Source of the DNA: Streptococcus mitis NCTC 12261
GTDB taxonomy: Bacteria > Bacillota > Bacilli > Lactobacillales > Streptococcaceae
NCBI RefSeq assembly: GCF_000148585.2
Contig: NZ_CP028414.1
Location: forward strand, 611,501-675,500
Length of the DNA: 64,000 bases
Direction of reading: 5' to 3'
Shown here: positions 17,105 through 27,211 of the stretch, one piece after another
How positions within the stretch are numbered: the first letter of the stretch is position 1
How the letters are laid out: each line of letters starts with the position of its first letter
Notes under the pieces: generated by a model
The model's input: only the letters and a program-made list of their open reading frames with translations
What the model was told of the DNA's origin: nothing
Databases searched by the model: none
Position numbers and translations under genes: made by a program

Positions 17105-18559
17105 TTAGATTGTATTGGCTGCCCAGACACTTACCGAAGCAGCTGAGACTGGGAATTGTCCATAACCTTCCTCATCAATTGTAACTTGACCTTGGTGGTT
17201 GCCAAGTAAATCTACAAAGGTTTGGTTAGCCCATTCTTGGCCGACAAACATTGACTTGCTGTTTTCTTGGTCATTTGAGATAAGGACTGCGATTGGGGAT
17301 TGATTTTCAGCACCTGAACGTACCCAACCGATACAGTTTGCGTCATCAAAGTAGTCTGTTTGTTCTCCATAGGCCAAATCTTTTCGGATGGTTAGGAGGC
17401 GGTCAAGGACTTCTTTGAAATCTTGTTGAGCATACTGCCCTGAAATCCCATAGTAGTCTCCGTAAAAGACACATGGAAGGCCGTCTTGGCGTAATAGAAT
17501 GAGGGCATAGGCTGCTGGTTTGAACCATTCTTCAACAGTAGACTCAAGAGCCTGACCACGTTGGGTATCGTGGTTGTCGACAAAGGTTACAGTCTTGTAA
17601 GGTTTGAGTTCAACCAAGCTATCTGTGAAAATACCACGAAGGTCATAGTTTGCGCCAGCTTGACTGGATTCAAAGAGATTTTGGTGGAGACGAACATCAA
17701 CAAGGTCGAATCGTTCTTCCGTTTTTTCAAGATAGTCTAGATTGGCTTCCTTGTCAGGATTCCAGAATTCACCAAAAACATAGAAATCCTCACCGTATTT
17801 TTCCTTCATATCACGGATAAAATTGCTCATGAAGAAAGAGTCAATGTGTTTAACGGCATCCAAGCGGAAACCAGCTACACCAGTCGTTTCCATGAACCAG
17901 TCAGCCCAGTCATAGATATTTTGGATGACTTCAGGATGTTTAAAGTCTAGGTCGGCATACATGAGGTAGTCATAGTTACCGTTTTCATTATCGACTAATT
18001 CCTCATTTGCCCAACCCTTGTTGTCCCCTTGAATCAGATAAATCCCAGACTTGCGGCGTTTGGCATCGTAGTCTGTACCTGTGAAGTGGTACCAGTGCCA
18101 GTGGAAGTCATTGTAGGTATCTTGGCGACCATCGAAGGTAAAGCTAGTCCAGCCATTGATGGTGAAGGGTTCACCAAGTTCAACTGTACGGTCTACAGGA
18201 TCCACTTCAATAACCTGAAAGGCTTCCATGTGATCAGCAGCAGCCTTGTGATTGAGCACCACATCTGCCATAGGTTGAATTCCCTGCGCTTTTAGGGCTT
18301 GAATAGCTTGAAGATAGTCTTCTTTAAAACCATATTTGGTGCGGACAGTGCCTTTTTGATTAAACTCTCCTAAGTCGAATAAGTCATAGATCCCATAACC
18401 TACATCTTTTTCATTGGTAGCCTTGAAAGCTGGTGGCATCCAGACATGACTGATGCCGAGATCAGCTAGGTGTGGAGCATCTTCAGCTAGACGCGTCCAG
18501 TGCTGGCCGTCGTGGGGCAGATACCATTCAAAGTATTGCATGAGTGTTTGATTTTGCAT
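17105..18559 (-). CDS. amy: Cytoplasmic alpha-amylase (GH13)
   Basis: This 484-residue GH13 family enzyme hydrolyses alpha-1,4 bonds of glycogen and maltodextrins. No signal peptide is present, so it acts inside the cell, like the pneumococcal and B. licheniformis-type liquefying relatives. The (beta/alpha)8 motifs are visible: DVVLNH (99-104), FRLDAVKH with nucleophile D234, FGEFW with general acid E264, and FVDNHD with D331. Length is typical for cytoplasmic GH13_5. It is transcribed against alaS, and a LacI-type operator-like palindrome lies upstream. Confidence 0.95.
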   Translation of the reverse strand: MQNQTLMQYFEWYLPHDGQHWTRLAEDAPHLADLGISHVWMPPAFKATNEKDVGYGIYDLFDLGEFNQKGTVRTKYGFKEDYLQAIQALKAQGIQPMADVVLNHKAAADHMEAFQVIEVDPVDRTVELGEPFTINGWTSFTFDGRQDTYNDFHWHWYHFTGTDYDAKRRKSGIYLIQGDNKGWANEELVDNENGNYDYLMYADLDFKHPEVIQNIYDWADWFMETTGVAGFRLDAVKHIDSFFMSNFIRDMKEKYGEDFYVFGEFWNPDKEANLDYLEKTEERFDLVDVRLHQNLFESSQAGANYDLRGIFTDSLVELKPYKTVTFVDNHDTQRGQALESTVEEWFKPAAYALILLRQDGLPCVFYGDYYGISGQYAQQDFKEVLDRLLTIRKDLAYGEQTDYFDDANCIGWVRSGAENQSPIAVLISNDQENSKSMFVGQEWANQTFVDLLGNHQGQVTIDEEGYGQFPVSAASVSVWAANTI

Positions 18560-18618
18560 GATGTTTCCTCTTACTTGTCAATCTTGTTCTTTATTCTATC
18601 ATAAAGTATCGGTTAGCT

Positions 18619-18628
18619 CAAACGTTTG
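18619..18628 (-). promoter_or_regulatory. LacI/GalR-family operator candidate for amylase
   Basis: CAAACGTTTG is a perfect 10-bp palindrome with a central CG, extended as GCTCAAACGTTTGCG, about 60 bp upstream of the amylase ATG. This is the shape of operators bound by CcpA and MalR. Which protein binds is inference; MalR or CcpA would fit a maltodextrin enzyme. Confidence 0.5.
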
Positions 18629-18671
18629 CGTAAAACTGAATAATAAGTTTTTGACTATTTTATATAAAATG

Positions 18672-18699
18672 TTGATTTTTAAAATGAAAGCGCTATAAT
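18672..18699 (+). promoter_or_regulatory. Promoter with overlapping cre-like site (ABC exporter operon)
   Basis: TTGATT (18672-18677) and TATAAT (18694-18699) are spaced 16 bp. ATGAAAGCGCTATAAT (18684-18699) matches the CcpA cre consensus WTGAAARCGYTTTCWW in its first eleven bases and overlaps the -10, which would give repression by CcpA. Confidence 0.55.
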
Positions 18700-18736
18700 T
18701 ATAGTAAATTACATAGATAAAGAGAGGAGATTTCTC

Positions 18737-19486
18737 ATGATTGAATTTCAAAATGTTAGTAAGTTGTATGGTGATAAAGAGGCTTTAAGCAATCTCAATT
18801 TGCAGATTGAAAATGGGGAGATTATGGGCTTGATTGGCCATAATGGGGCTGGAAAATCGACCACCATAAAGTCTCTAGTCAGTATCATTTCACCAAGTAG
18901 TGGTCGTATTTTGGTAGACGGTCAGGAGTTATCGGAAAATCGCTTGGCTATCAAACGAAAGATTGGTTATGTAGCAGACTCGCCTGACTTATTTTTACGC
19001 TTAACGGCCAATGAATTTTGGGAATTGATTGCTTCATCCTATGATCTGACTAGCTCTGATTTGGAGGCTAGTCTAGCTAGGCTATTAAGTGTTTTTGATT
19101 TTGCTGAAAATCGCTATCAGGTTATTGAAACTCTTTCTCACGGAATGCGTCAGAAAGTCTTTGTCATCGGAGCACTATTGTCTGATCCTGATATTTGGGT
19201 CTTGGACGAACCCTTGACTGGTTTAGATCCTCAGGCTGCCTTTGATTTGAAGAAAATGATGAAGGAACATGCACAAAAAGGGAAGACGGTCTTGTTTTCA
19301 ACTCATGTCCTAGAGGTAGCTGAGCAAGTCTGTGATCGGATTGCCATTTTGAAAAAGGGGCATTTGATCTATTGTGGTAGCGTAGAGGACTTGAGAAAAG
19401 ACAATCCAGACCAGTCTTTAGAAAGTATCTATCTTAGCCTTGCTGGTAGAAAAGAGGAGGTTTCAGATGCGTCTCAAGGTCATTAA
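18737..19486 (+). CDS. ABC transporter ATP-binding protein
   Basis: The 249-residue ATPase has Walker A GHNGAGKST (about residues 35-43), signature LSHGMRQKV and Walker B WVLDEPLTGLDP, with H-loop STHVLEVAEQ. It belongs to the class paired with ABC-2-type exporters. The signature motif is LSHGM rather than LSGGQ, which is common in this group. The permease gene starts inside its last codons, so they form one transporter. Substrate unknown. Confidence 0.88.
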   Translation: MIEFQNVSKLYGDKEALSNLNLQIENGEIMGLIGHNGAGKSTTIKSLVSIISPSSGRILVDGQELSENRLAIKRKIGYVADSPDLFLRLTANEFWELIASSYDLTSSDLEASLARLLSVFDFAENRYQVIETLSHGMRQKVFVIGALLSDPDIWVLDEPLTGLDPQAAFDLKKMMKEHAQKGKTVLFSTHVLEVAEQVCDRIAILKKGHLIYCGSVEDLRKDNPDQSLESIYLSLAGRKEEVSDASQGH

Positions 19487-21101
19487 AAAATTAGTTGATA
19501 TCAATATCCTCTATTCATCTCAAGAAGCTAATCTGGCTAACCTACGAAAGAAGCAAGCTAAGAATCCTGGAAAAAAAGTAAATGTTTCCGCTAGAGTCCT
19601 AAGTTCTTACATTTTTTCCAGTCTTTTATTACTTATCTTTTTTAGTAATATAGCCTTTCGTTTTCCTTTTGAGGAAAGTCCTGTTCATTTTAGTTTCATG
19701 GTTGCTATTTTTCTAGTGCTTGCTTTTTCAACTTCTTTCACTGCATTTTACAATGTCTTTTATGAGAGTAAGGACTTGGCATCTTATAGGCCCTATGCTT
19801 TTAAAGAATCAGAGATTATAATTGCTAAAGGACTGTCTGTCCTCTTGCCAGCTCTAGCTGGAATTGTACCAATCCTAGCTTATTTTCTAGCCCTCTACAT
19901 TAGGCTAGCTCCTTCTCTTTGGCTGGGTTTTCCTTTGATGCTACTGTCCTTGACCTTATTATTTGTCTCTGTGACTCTAGTGATGGTAGTGGCAGTACAT
20001 TTCTTGGCTCAGACTACGGTCTTCAGAAAGTATCAGTCTATTTTTTCGAATGTGATGATTGGGATAGGAGTTCTCATACCTTTAATATTTGTCTTCTTTC
20101 TACAGTCGACTTCTGGAGTTATAGTTGACAGAGTTAGAGACATTCCACCTCTTCTTTATCCTATTCATCTCTTTTACAAAATAGCAGTGGAGCCTTTTTC
20201 AACAGAAGCCATCCTGGGTCTGCTCGCTTGGATAATTCTAACTGTTTTCTTGCTTTACCTGACCAAAAAGAAAGTTCTTCCTCATTTTTATGACGTGATC
20301 CTACTTAACAGTGAGGAGAAGGTCATAAAAGAACGTCGCAGTAAGGAGGGGCTCTCAACTACTAAAAAGGGCTTTTTCCGTATGGTTTTACGCTACCACC
20401 TCACCCTTTTGGGACAGGGGACTGGCGTGATTACAGTGCTTTTTACAAGTGCTTTCCTTCCTTATCTCATGATGATCGGTCTGATTTCCAACATCCGAGA
20501 TTCTCAGATAGTTCCAGACATTCATCCTCCATACTGGTTACCCTTGTTTTTTATAGGTCTCTTTCTAGCTGTTGTCAATAACAATATCACCAGCCTGCAT
20601 TCAATTGCCTTATCCTTGGAGAGGGAAAATGTTGATTTTCTGAAGAGTTTACCCTTTGACTTTGCTCGTTATGTAAAAGTGAAATTTTGGATTATATTTG
20701 CTGTCCAGTCCTTTTTACCAGTTCTGACTTTACTTGGTCTTTCTCTATATTTAGGCTTGCCCATCCTTTCGATGATTTACCTTCTTGTAGTCTGGACCCT
20801 TGCCAGTGTCATCCTTTCTTGTCACCATTATTTTAAGGATGTGAAGAATCTGTCAACCAATTGGAGTAACATTACGGACTTGGTAAACCGTTCAAATCGT
20901 ATAGTAGCAATTGTTTTGATTTTGGTTTATAGTGCAATCCTAATGGCCCTTGTAATAGGGAGCTTATTCTTGGTTCAGTCTCTCTCCACTATCTTTGCCA
21001 TCAGCTTGGGAGTAGGAGTTCTTATCCTTCTGCTTGGTCTTGCTATATTTAGCTATCATTACTACCTGTCACGCATATTAGCAGAAATAGAAAAAAGATG
21101 A
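19467..21101 (+). CDS. ABC-2-type exporter permease
   Basis: This 544-residue integral membrane protein has about 12 hydrophobic segments in two halves. The N-terminus is cytoplasmic and basic (QAKNPGKKVNVSAR). The start is ATG 19467 behind GAGGAGG, overlapping the ATPase gene by 20 bp. It is the membrane partner of the preceding ATPase. I do not recognise the substrate. It ends at a terminator shared with the convergent LtaS-family gene. Confidence 0.8.
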   Translation: MRLKVIKKLVDINILYSSQEANLANLRKKQAKNPGKKVNVSARVLSSYIFSSLLLLIFFSNIAFRFPFEESPVHFSFMVAIFLVLAFSTSFTAFYNVFYESKDLASYRPYAFKESEIIIAKGLSVLLPALAGIVPILAYFLALYIRLAPSLWLGFPLMLLSLTLLFVSVTLVMVVAVHFLAQTTVFRKYQSIFSNVMIGIGVLIPLIFVFFLQSTSGVIVDRVRDIPPLLYPIHLFYKIAVEPFSTEAILGLLAWIILTVFLLYLTKKKVLPHFYDVILLNSEEKVIKERRSKEGLSTTKKGFFRMVLRYHLTLLGQGTGVITVLFTSAFLPYLMMIGLISNIRDSQIVPDIHPPYWLPLFFIGLFLAVVNNNITSLHSIALSLERENVDFLKSLPFDFARYVKVKFWIIFAVQSFLPVLTLLGLSLYLGLPILSMIYLLVVWTLASVILSCHHYFKDVKNLSTNWSNITDLVNRSNRIVAIVLILVYSAILMALVIGSLFLVQSLSTIFAISLGVGVLILLLGLAIFSYHYYLSRILAEIEKR

Positions 21102-21138
21102 GGTAGTTTGTCGCTTACTTGATAAATTTTATAAAAAG

Positions 21139-21168
21139 AAATGCTCCTCCAAGACGGAAGAGCATTTT
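21139..21168. terminator. Bidirectional terminator between exporter and LtaS-family genes
   Basis: AAATGCTC-CTCC pairs with GGAAGAGCATTT around a short loop. It is flanked by A-runs on one side and T-runs on the other, so it can serve both convergent genes. Confidence 0.85.
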
Positions 21169-23318
21169 TATTGTGATTTTGATTCGGTTTCTGCCGACTC
21201 TGGATGGAGTTCTTGGTAACTTGGTGCCTTGAAAAGGTCAGCACTGGTCTTACTTTGTCGTTGGCTAAAGAGGCTAGTTGACTGACTTCCTTTTTCCTGT
21301 TCAATCTTTTGCAGAATTGGCAAGGAATTGAGGTAAGAAATACTTTCTGTATCAACTTTTCCAAGATGATCTGCTTGGTAGAAACGTATCAAATCACCAG
21401 TTTGAATCTGGTCGCTGATTTTTAGCTGTTGACTAGCTGCTTGACGAACAATTTCTAGTTCAGTCTGAGCTTGTTCATCAAGATTGCTGATTTCAAGACC
21501 GCTCTCAGTGTAGTAGGTTCGTCCGTCATAACTGGTGTATTTTGGTGTGACGAAGGAATTGGCAGTTCGAAAGGCAATGATTTCTTGATGATCTGGAGAC
21601 AGGAGGTCTTGTCCAACTTGAAGGAAGGAATTGGACTTAATACCAAGGAGGTGTTCGAGAGTCGGTAAGATATCGATTTGTCCACCGTAGGTATTAATGA
21701 TTTGCCCTTTTTTATAGCCAGGCATGACTACCATAAAAGGCACTCGTTGCAACATGGCATTGTCGTAATTCGACCAGTTTTCAGAAGTCTTGCCAATCAA
21801 GGGAGCGAGGTCAGGATTGCGGGAGTTAGAAATTCCATAATGGTCTCCGTAGATGACGATGATGGATTTTTCATAGAGGCCGCTTTCTTTGAGATAGTCA
21901 AAGAAGGCCTTGATAGCACTATCCAGATAGTTGGCTGTTTGGAAGTAGCCGTTGATCGTTTCGTCTTTGGTTTTGGCCAAGGGGAAACCAAGCTCATCGC
22001 CAGTCAGATTGCTAGCATAGGGATAGTGATTGGACACCGTGATATACTTGGCATAAAAAGGCTGCTGCAAATGCTCCAGATATTGGATAGAATCTTTCAT
22101 CATGATTTTATCATTCAAACCATATTGGAAAGAATTGCTACTGTCTTGCTTGGTAAAATAGGAAGCATCAAAGAAGTATTGGTAGCCCCATTGTTTATAG
22201 GTCGTATTCCGATTCCAGAAGGTCCCGATATTACCGTGAAAGACGGCACTCGATTGATAGCCGTTTTTTGATAGGATAAAAGGAGCAGCCTGCTGGGTAT
22301 TGGTACCACCGTAATTGACCATGAAAGAACCTTGGTCAAGTCCAAACAAACCGGTCTCTAGCATGGTTTCCGCATCTGAGGTTTTACCAGCCTTGACTTG
22401 GTTAAAGATATTCGAAAAGGCTAGGGTTGCTTGCGAATGGTAGAGGGAATTAAGGAAGGGAGTGACTTCATGCTCAGTTCCATCTATGTTGAGTTTATAG
22501 TCAAGAAGAAATTGCTGGAAGCTCTCCAAGTGGAGATAAATCACATTTTTTCCTTTGGCCAAGCCAAAATAGTCTGGATTGGGCTTAGCAGAATGTTCTT
22601 GAATATAATCTGTAATAGGTTGAAGATCAGTCTCAGAAGCCTTAGCACGTTCTTTGTTTGCGCTGTATGATTGGTTGGCACTATAGCCTAAAAAGGCTGG
22701 CAAACTGAGGGCGCGGACAACATAATAATTCGAAAATCCTCGCGATAGGAGATCGGGACGTTCGATTTCAGCCAAGAAAAGATTAGCAGAAAAGAGCAGG
22801 GCTGAGAGAGCTGTGATAGCAACACTGGAGCGGAATTTGAAAGGTCTCCTATCCAACTGGATGAGCTTCTTATAGAGAAGATAAGCCAGCAATGGGAAAT
22901 CCATAAAATAGATGAAATCCCAAAAGCGTAGTAACTCTAGTTCGGCAGTACCAACAGACACCTTGCTGACCACTTTCATGGTATTGGCCGTGATAAAGTC
23001 ACTAAATTCTCGATAGTAAAAGATATTGGAATAAAGCCAAATGAACAAAAGGCTATAAATAGCTATACTAAGGCCATAAAAGATCTTGGTTGACCGAGCA
23101 TAGAGGGCTAGAGCCAGCAGGAGGAGTCCCAAAGGAAGGGGATTGAAAAAAGCGATAAAGGCAAGGTAATTCCCTTGCAGCTTGCCCAATTGAATATCTA
23201 AATTAAAGTCAACGGTATAGGCTAGTAAGGTTTTGAGCCAATAGAGGATTAAAAGGGTTAGGACAAAACCCAGTCTGGTACCCATGGCTTTTTGGATTTT
23301 GTTAAAATTGATTCTCAC
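21168..23318 (-). CDS. LtaS-family phosphoglycerol transferase / sulfatase-fold membrane enzyme
   Basis: The protein has 716 residues from the GTG at 23318. Five N-terminal membrane helices (about the first 190 residues) are followed by a large extracellular alkaline-phosphatase-fold domain. Metal and catalytic motifs of LtaS-type enzymes are present: YLHLESFQ (Glu ligand), VKAGKTSDAE with the nucleophile Thr, FHGNIGTFWNRN, and IVIYGDHYG (Asp/His ligands). A C-terminal Gln/Ser-rich tail follows. Streptococcal relatives move glycerol-phosphate onto surface polymers; the acceptor here is not known. GTG is chosen because AGGAAG lies 7 bases upstream; the open frame extends 22 codons further without a ribosome site. 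Confidence 0.85.
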   Translation of the reverse strand: MRINFNKIQKAMGTRLGFVLTLLILYWLKTLLAYTVDFNLDIQLGKLQGNYLAFIAFFNPLPLGLLLLALALYARSTKIFYGLSIAIYSLLFIWLYSNIFYYREFSDFITANTMKVVSKVSVGTAELELLRFWDFIYFMDFPLLAYLLYKKLIQLDRRPFKFRSSVAITALSALLFSANLFLAEIERPDLLSRGFSNYYVVRALSLPAFLGYSANQSYSANKERAKASETDLQPITDYIQEHSAKPNPDYFGLAKGKNVIYLHLESFQQFLLDYKLNIDGTEHEVTPFLNSLYHSQATLAFSNIFNQVKAGKTSDAETMLETGLFGLDQGSFMVNYGGTNTQQAAPFILSKNGYQSSAVFHGNIGTFWNRNTTYKQWGYQYFFDASYFTKQDSSNSFQYGLNDKIMMKDSIQYLEHLQQPFYAKYITVSNHYPYASNLTGDELGFPLAKTKDETINGYFQTANYLDSAIKAFFDYLKESGLYEKSIIVIYGDHYGISNSRNPDLAPLIGKTSENWSNYDNAMLQRVPFMVVMPGYKKGQIINTYGGQIDILPTLEHLLGIKSNSFLQVGQDLLSPDHQEIIAFRTANSFVTPKYTSYDGRTYYTESGLEISNLDEQAQTELEIVRQAASQQLKISDQIQTGDLIRFYQADHLGKVDTESISYLNSLPILQKIEQEKGSQSTSLFSQRQSKTSADLFKAPSYQELHPESAETESKSQ

Positions 23319-23398
23319 ACAATTACTTCCTAAGTTTTTATTAGTATTAGTATACCATTTTTTAAAACTAGAGTAAAAAAGCAAGGGTAGTTTCTTTT

Positions 23399-23427
23399 TT
23401 GAGAATTGTCACAAAATTTGCTATAAT
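23399..23427 (+). promoter_or_regulatory. Promoter giving a leaderless message, with CodY-like box
   Basis: TTGAGA (23399-23404), a 17-bp spacer and TATAAT (23422-23427) with TG at the extended -10. The expected start of transcription is at about 23434, next to the ATG at 23435, so there is no room for a ribosome site. AATTGTCACAAAATT (23404-23418) matches the CodY box AATTTTCWGAAAATT at 13 of 15 positions and fills the spacer. Confidence 0.65.
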
Positions 23428-23434
23428 AGTGACT

Positions 23435-24598
23435 ATGAATAGAATAAGAGTCAACAAAAGGGTTGAAAAAAAGCTTTCAAAGGGACTAGTTTTACTAGAA
23501 GCCAGCGATCTTGAGAATATCAATCTCAAGGATCAGGAAGTAGAAGTGCAGAGTCAGGAAGGAACCTTTCTTGGGACTGCCTACCTTTCTCAGCAAAACA
23601 AAGGCTTGGGCTGGTTTGTCAGCACAGACAAGGTGACCTTCAATCAAGCTTTCTTTGAAGCACTGTTTAGACAAGCTAAAGAAAAGAGAAGTGCCTACTA
23701 TCAAGATGATTTGACTACTGCCTTTCGTCTCTTCAACCAAGAGGGAGATGGCTTTGGAGGTCTGACAGTGGACCTTTATGGCGACTATGCTGTCTTTTCT
23801 TGGTATAACTCTTATGTTTATCAGATTCGTCAGACCATCTCAGAAGCTTTTAGACAGGTTTTTCCTGAGGTGTTAGGAGCATATGAGAAGATCCGTTTTA
23901 AGGGTTTGGACTATGAATCTGCCCATGTTTATGGTCAAGAAGCACCTGACTTTTTCACTGTTTTGGAAAATGGTGTTCTGTATCAAGTCTTTATGAACGA
24001 TGGCTTGATGACAGGGATTTTCCTAGACCAGCATGAAGTTCGCGGTAGTTTAGTGGATGGATTGGCTATGGGTAAATCCTTGCTCAATATGTTTTCCTAC
24101 ACAGCAGCCTTTTCAGTGGCTGCGGCCATGGGAGGAGCAAGCCAGACTACTTCGGTTGACCTAGCTAAACGTTCACGAGAATTGTCTCAAGTGCATTTTC
24201 AGGCTAATGGAATCAGCACAGACGACCATCGTTTTATAGTTATGGATGTTTTTGAGTATTTCAAGTATGCCAAGCGAAAAGGCTTGACCTATGATGTGAT
24301 TGTCCTAGATCCGCCTAGCTTTGCTCGGAACAAAAAACAAACATTTTCTGTGGCTAAGGATTATCATAAGTTGATATCCCAAAGTCTTGAGATTTTAAAT
24401 CCGGGCGGTATTATTATTGCCAGCACCAATGCTGCCAATGTATCCCGCCAGAAATTTACAGAACAAATTGATAAAGGCTTTGCAGGAAGAAGTTACCAGA
24501 TTTTAAATAAATACGGTCTTCCAGCAGATTTTGCCTATAATAAAAAAGATGAAAGTAGTAATTACCTCAAGGTGATTAGTATGAAGGTTAGTAAATGA
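23435..24598 (+). CDS. Class I SAM-dependent rRNA methyltransferase (RlmI-like)
   Basis: This 387-residue protein has an N-terminal PUA domain (about 1-80), a linker with [21 protein letters not shown] (about 100-120), and a C-terminal Rossmann methyltransferase. Motif I is [19 protein letters not shown] and motif IV is [13 protein letters not shown]. RlmI-type enzymes methylate cytosine-5 of 23S rRNA; exact target here is inferred. The PUA fold begins right at ATG 23435, so a later start would cut it. The stop overlaps aroD (ATGA), making it the first gene of the aro operon. Confidence 0.88.
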   Translation: MNRIRVNKRVEKKLSKGLVLLEASDLENINLKDQEVEVQSQEGTFLGTAYLSQQNKGLGWFVSTDKVTFNQAFFEALFRQAKEKRSAYYQDDLTTAFRLFNQEGDGFGGLTVDLYGDYAVFSWYNSYVYQIRQTISEAFRQVFPEVLGAYEKIRFKGLDYESAHVYGQEAPDFFTVLENGVLYQVFMNDGLMTGIFLDQHEVRGSLVDGLAMGKSLLNMFSYTAAFSVAAAMGGASQTTSVDLAKRSRELSQVHFQANGISTDDHRFIVMDVFEYFKYAKRKGLTYDVIVLDPPSFARNKKQTFSVAKDYHKLISQSLEILNPGGIIIASTNAANVSRQKFTEQIDKGFAGRSYQILNKYGLPADFAYNKKDESSNYLKVISMKVSK

Positions 24599-25272
24599 AA
24601 TTAATTGTTTCAGTAATGCCAAGAAGTTTAGAGGAGGTCCAGGCTCTGGATGTCACGAGGTACCTAGATGCCGACATCATTGAATGGCGTGCCGACTATC
24701 TGCCTAAGGAAGCGATTTTGCAGGTGGCTCCAGCTATTTTTGAAAAATTCGCTGGCCGTGAGTTAGTTTTCACGTTGCGAACTCGCTCTGAAGGGGGAGA
24801 AATCGACCTTTCTCCAGAAGAATATATCCATCTAATCAAGGAAGTGGCACAACTCTATCAACCAGACTATATTGATTTTGAGTACTATAGCTACAAGGAT
24901 GTTTTTGAGGAAATGCTGGACTTCCCAAATCTCGTTTTGAGTTACCATAATTTCCAAGAAACACCTGAAAATATGATGGAAATCTTGTCAGAGTTGACGA
25001 GCTTAAATCCAAAACTTGTTAAGGTTGCGGTGATGGCTCACACGGAGCAGGATGTGCTAGACTTGATGAACTATACACGAGGCTTTAAAATCCTCAATCC
25101 TGAGCAGGAATATGTGACCATTTCTATGGGCAAGGTGGGCAAGGTCTCTCGTATCACTGCGGATGTGACGGGTTCTAGCTGGTCTTTTGCTAGTCTAGAT
25201 GAGGCAAGTGCCCCAGGTCAGATTTCCTTAGCTAACATGAAAAAAATTCGGGAGATTTTGGATGAAGCTTGA
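24595..25272 (+). CDS. aroD: 3-dehydroquinate dehydratase, type I
   Basis: The 225-residue type I dehydroquinase makes 3-dehydroshikimate by a Schiff-base mechanism. Visible motifs are DIIEWRADY (about 27-35), the His of LVLSYHNFQ (about 115-123), and [11 protein letters not shown] with the Schiff-base Lys (about 141). It starts by ATGA overlap with the upstream methyltransferase and overlaps aroE by 11 bp. It is the third step of the shikimate pathway, placed first among the aro genes. Confidence 0.95.
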   Translation: MKLIVSVMPRSLEEVQALDVTRYLDADIIEWRADYLPKEAILQVAPAIFEKFAGRELVFTLRTRSEGGEIDLSPEEYIHLIKEVAQLYQPDYIDFEYYSYKDVFEEMLDFPNLVLSYHNFQETPENMMEILSELTSLNPKLVKVAVMAHTEQDVLDLMNYTRGFKILNPEQEYVTISMGKVGKVSRITADVTGSSWSFASLDEASAPGQISLANMKKIREILDEA

Positions 25273-26116
25273 TGGCTATACACGTTTAGCTGCCGTTGTT
25301 GCTAATCCTATTAAGCATTCTATTTCCCCCTTTATTCACAATAGTGCCTTTGAGGCGACAGATACCAATGGTGCTTACGTGGCTTGGGAGATTGAAGCGG
25401 GTGACTTGGCAGAAACAGTGGCCAATATTCGTCGCTACCAGATGTTTGGAATTAACCTTTCTATGCCCTATAAGGAGCAAGTGATTTCTTATTTGGATGA
25501 GCTGAGCGATGAAGCGCGCTTGATTGGTGCGGTTAATACGGTTGTCAATGAGAATGGCAATTTAATTGGATATAATACAGATGGCAAGGGATTTTTTAAG
25601 AGCTTGCCTTCTTTTACAATTTCAGGTAAGAAGATGACCCTGCTGGGTGCAGGTGGTGCGGCTAAATCAATCTTGGCACAGGCTATTTTGGATGGTGTCA
25701 GTCAGATTTCTGTCTTTGTTCGTTCAGTTTCTATGAAAAAAACAAGACCTTACCTGAACAAGTTACAGGAGCAGACAGGCTTTAAAGTGGACTTGTATGC
25801 TTTAGAAGATGTTTCTGAACTGCAAGCAAGGATTGCTGAGTCGGATTTACTTGTCAATGCGACCAGTGTGGGCATGGATGGTCAATCATCTCCAGTTCCT
25901 GAAAACATTGTCCTATCAGAAACTCTCTTAGTAGCAGATATCATTTACAAACCCTTTGAAACACCATTTTTGAAATGGGCCAGAAGTCAGGGCAATCCAG
26001 CAGTCAATGGTCTGGGAATGTTGCTCTATCAAGCTGCAGAAGCTTTTCAACTGTGGACAGGAAAGGAAATGCCAACGGAAGAGATTTGGCAGTCTTTAAC
26101 AGAAAAATACCAATAA
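25262..26116 (+). CDS. aroE: Shikimate dehydrogenase
   Basis: The 284-residue enzyme reduces 3-dehydroshikimate to shikimate with NADPH. The substrate domain has [13 protein letters not shown] (about 15-27) and the catalytic-type [10 protein letters not shown], with Lys about 69. The nucleotide-binding loop is [11 protein letters not shown] (about 130-140). [13 protein letters not shown] is the conserved C-terminal helix. Start overlaps aroD. Confidence 0.96.
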   Translation: MKLDGYTRLAAVVANPIKHSISPFIHNSAFEATDTNGAYVAWEIEAGDLAETVANIRRYQMFGINLSMPYKEQVISYLDELSDEARLIGAVNTVVNENGNLIGYNTDGKGFFKSLPSFTISGKKMTLLGAGGAAKSILAQAILDGVSQISVFVRSVSMKKTRPYLNKLQEQTGFKVDLYALEDVSELQARIAESDLLVNATSVGMDGQSSPVPENIVLSETLLVADIIYKPFETPFLKWARSQGNPAVNGLGMLLYQAAEAFQLWTGKEMPTEEIWQSLTEKYQ

Positions 26117-26134
26117 AGAAAGGGAGATTCTCCT

Positions 26135-27202
26135 ATGAAAATCAGAATCGATATTCCTCACCATCCTTATGATATTCAGATTGAAAAAGGCTGTCTGGCT
26201 CAGGCTGGTCAATGGTTGCGAGAGCTCTGGCAACCTCAAAAAGTAGTCATTGTAACAGACAACCATGTAGCTTCTCTTTATGCAGAGAAGGTCAAGCTCA
26301 GCCTAGAAGATGCTGGTTTTCAGGTAGCAGTTTTTGACTTTTTAGAAGGGGAAGAAAGAAAGAATTTAACTACTGTTCAGAAAGTCTATGAATTCCTAGT
26401 TAAGCAGGGGTTGACTCGTAGCGATGGAATCGTGGCTCTTGGTGGCGGTGTCGTTGGGGACCTGGCTGGTTTTGTAGCCTCTACCTATATGCGGGGCATT
26501 CATTTTGTTCAGATTCCGACCAGCTTGACAGCTCAGGTGGATTCTTCTATCGGCGGAAAGACAGGTGTCAACACTCCATTTGCTAAAAATATGGTGGGGA
26601 CATTTGCCCAGCCAGATGGGGTTCTGATTGATCCACTTGTCCTTGAAACGCTTGGAAAAAGAGAGTTGATTGAAGGGATGGGTGAAGTTATCAAATATGG
26701 CTTGATTGAGGATCCAGAACTGTGGAAAATTTTGACGGAGCTGGATGGTTCTGTTGAGAGCATTCTGGAGCATGCAGAGATCTTGATTGAACATTCTTGT
26801 CAGGTCAAGCGCAAGATGGTGGTTGAGGATGAGCTGGACAATGGTGTACGCCTTTACCTCAACTTTGGCCATACTATTGGTCATGCCATTGAAGCAACGG
26901 CTGGTTATGGGAAAGTCATGCATGGAGAAGCTGTGGCTATGGGTATGGTACAGATTTCCAAGGTTGCTGAGGAAAAAGGTCTCATGCCAGAAGGAATAAC
27001 CCAGTCTATTATAGAGATGTGTCAGAAATTTGGCTTGCCTGTTGATTATGAAAACTGGGATGTTGACAAGCTTTATCAGGCTTTGACTCATGATAAGAAA
27101 GCACGTGGCAATACCTTGAAATTGGTCTTGGTACCAGAGCTTGGTTCAGCGACTATTCACCCAGTTTCTCTGGAAGAGATGAAAGACTACTTGGTAAAAT
27201 AA
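26135..27202 (+). CDS. aroB: 3-dehydroquinate synthase
   Basis: The 355-residue enzyme converts DAHP to 3-dehydroquinate with NAD and a divalent metal. Conserved features are [14 protein letters not shown] (about 100-113), [19 protein letters not shown] (about 128-146, with catalytic Lys and Asn) and metal-binding [10 protein letters not shown] (about 246-255) with HGEAVAMGM. Ribosome site AAAGGGAG precedes the ATG. It lies 18 bp after aroE. Confidence 0.97.
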   Translation: MKIRIDIPHHPYDIQIEKGCLAQAGQWLRELWQPQKVVIVTDNHVASLYAEKVKLSLEDAGFQVAVFDFLEGEERKNLTTVQKVYEFLVKQGLTRSDGIVALGGGVVGDLAGFVASTYMRGIHFVQIPTSLTAQVDSSIGGKTGVNTPFAKNMVGTFAQPDGVLIDPLVLETLGKRELIEGMGEVIKYGLIEDPELWKILTELDGSVESILEHAEILIEHSCQVKRKMVVEDELDNGVRLYLNFGHTIGHAIEATAGYGKVMHGEAVAMGMVQISKVAEEKGLMPEGITQSIIEMCQKFGLPVDYENWDVDKLYQALTHDKKARGNTLKLVLVPELGSATIHPVSLEEMKDYLVK

Positions 27203-27211
27203 GGAGAGTGT

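Noticed and set aside
21678..22271. A 197-codon plus-strand frame opposite the LtaS-family gene
   Set aside because: It is a shadow of a well-supported gene with clear catalytic motifs and has no ribosome site or family.
26396..27091. A 231-codon minus-strand frame opposite aroB
   Set aside because: AroB is certain on the other strand and the antisense frame has no recognisable protein features.
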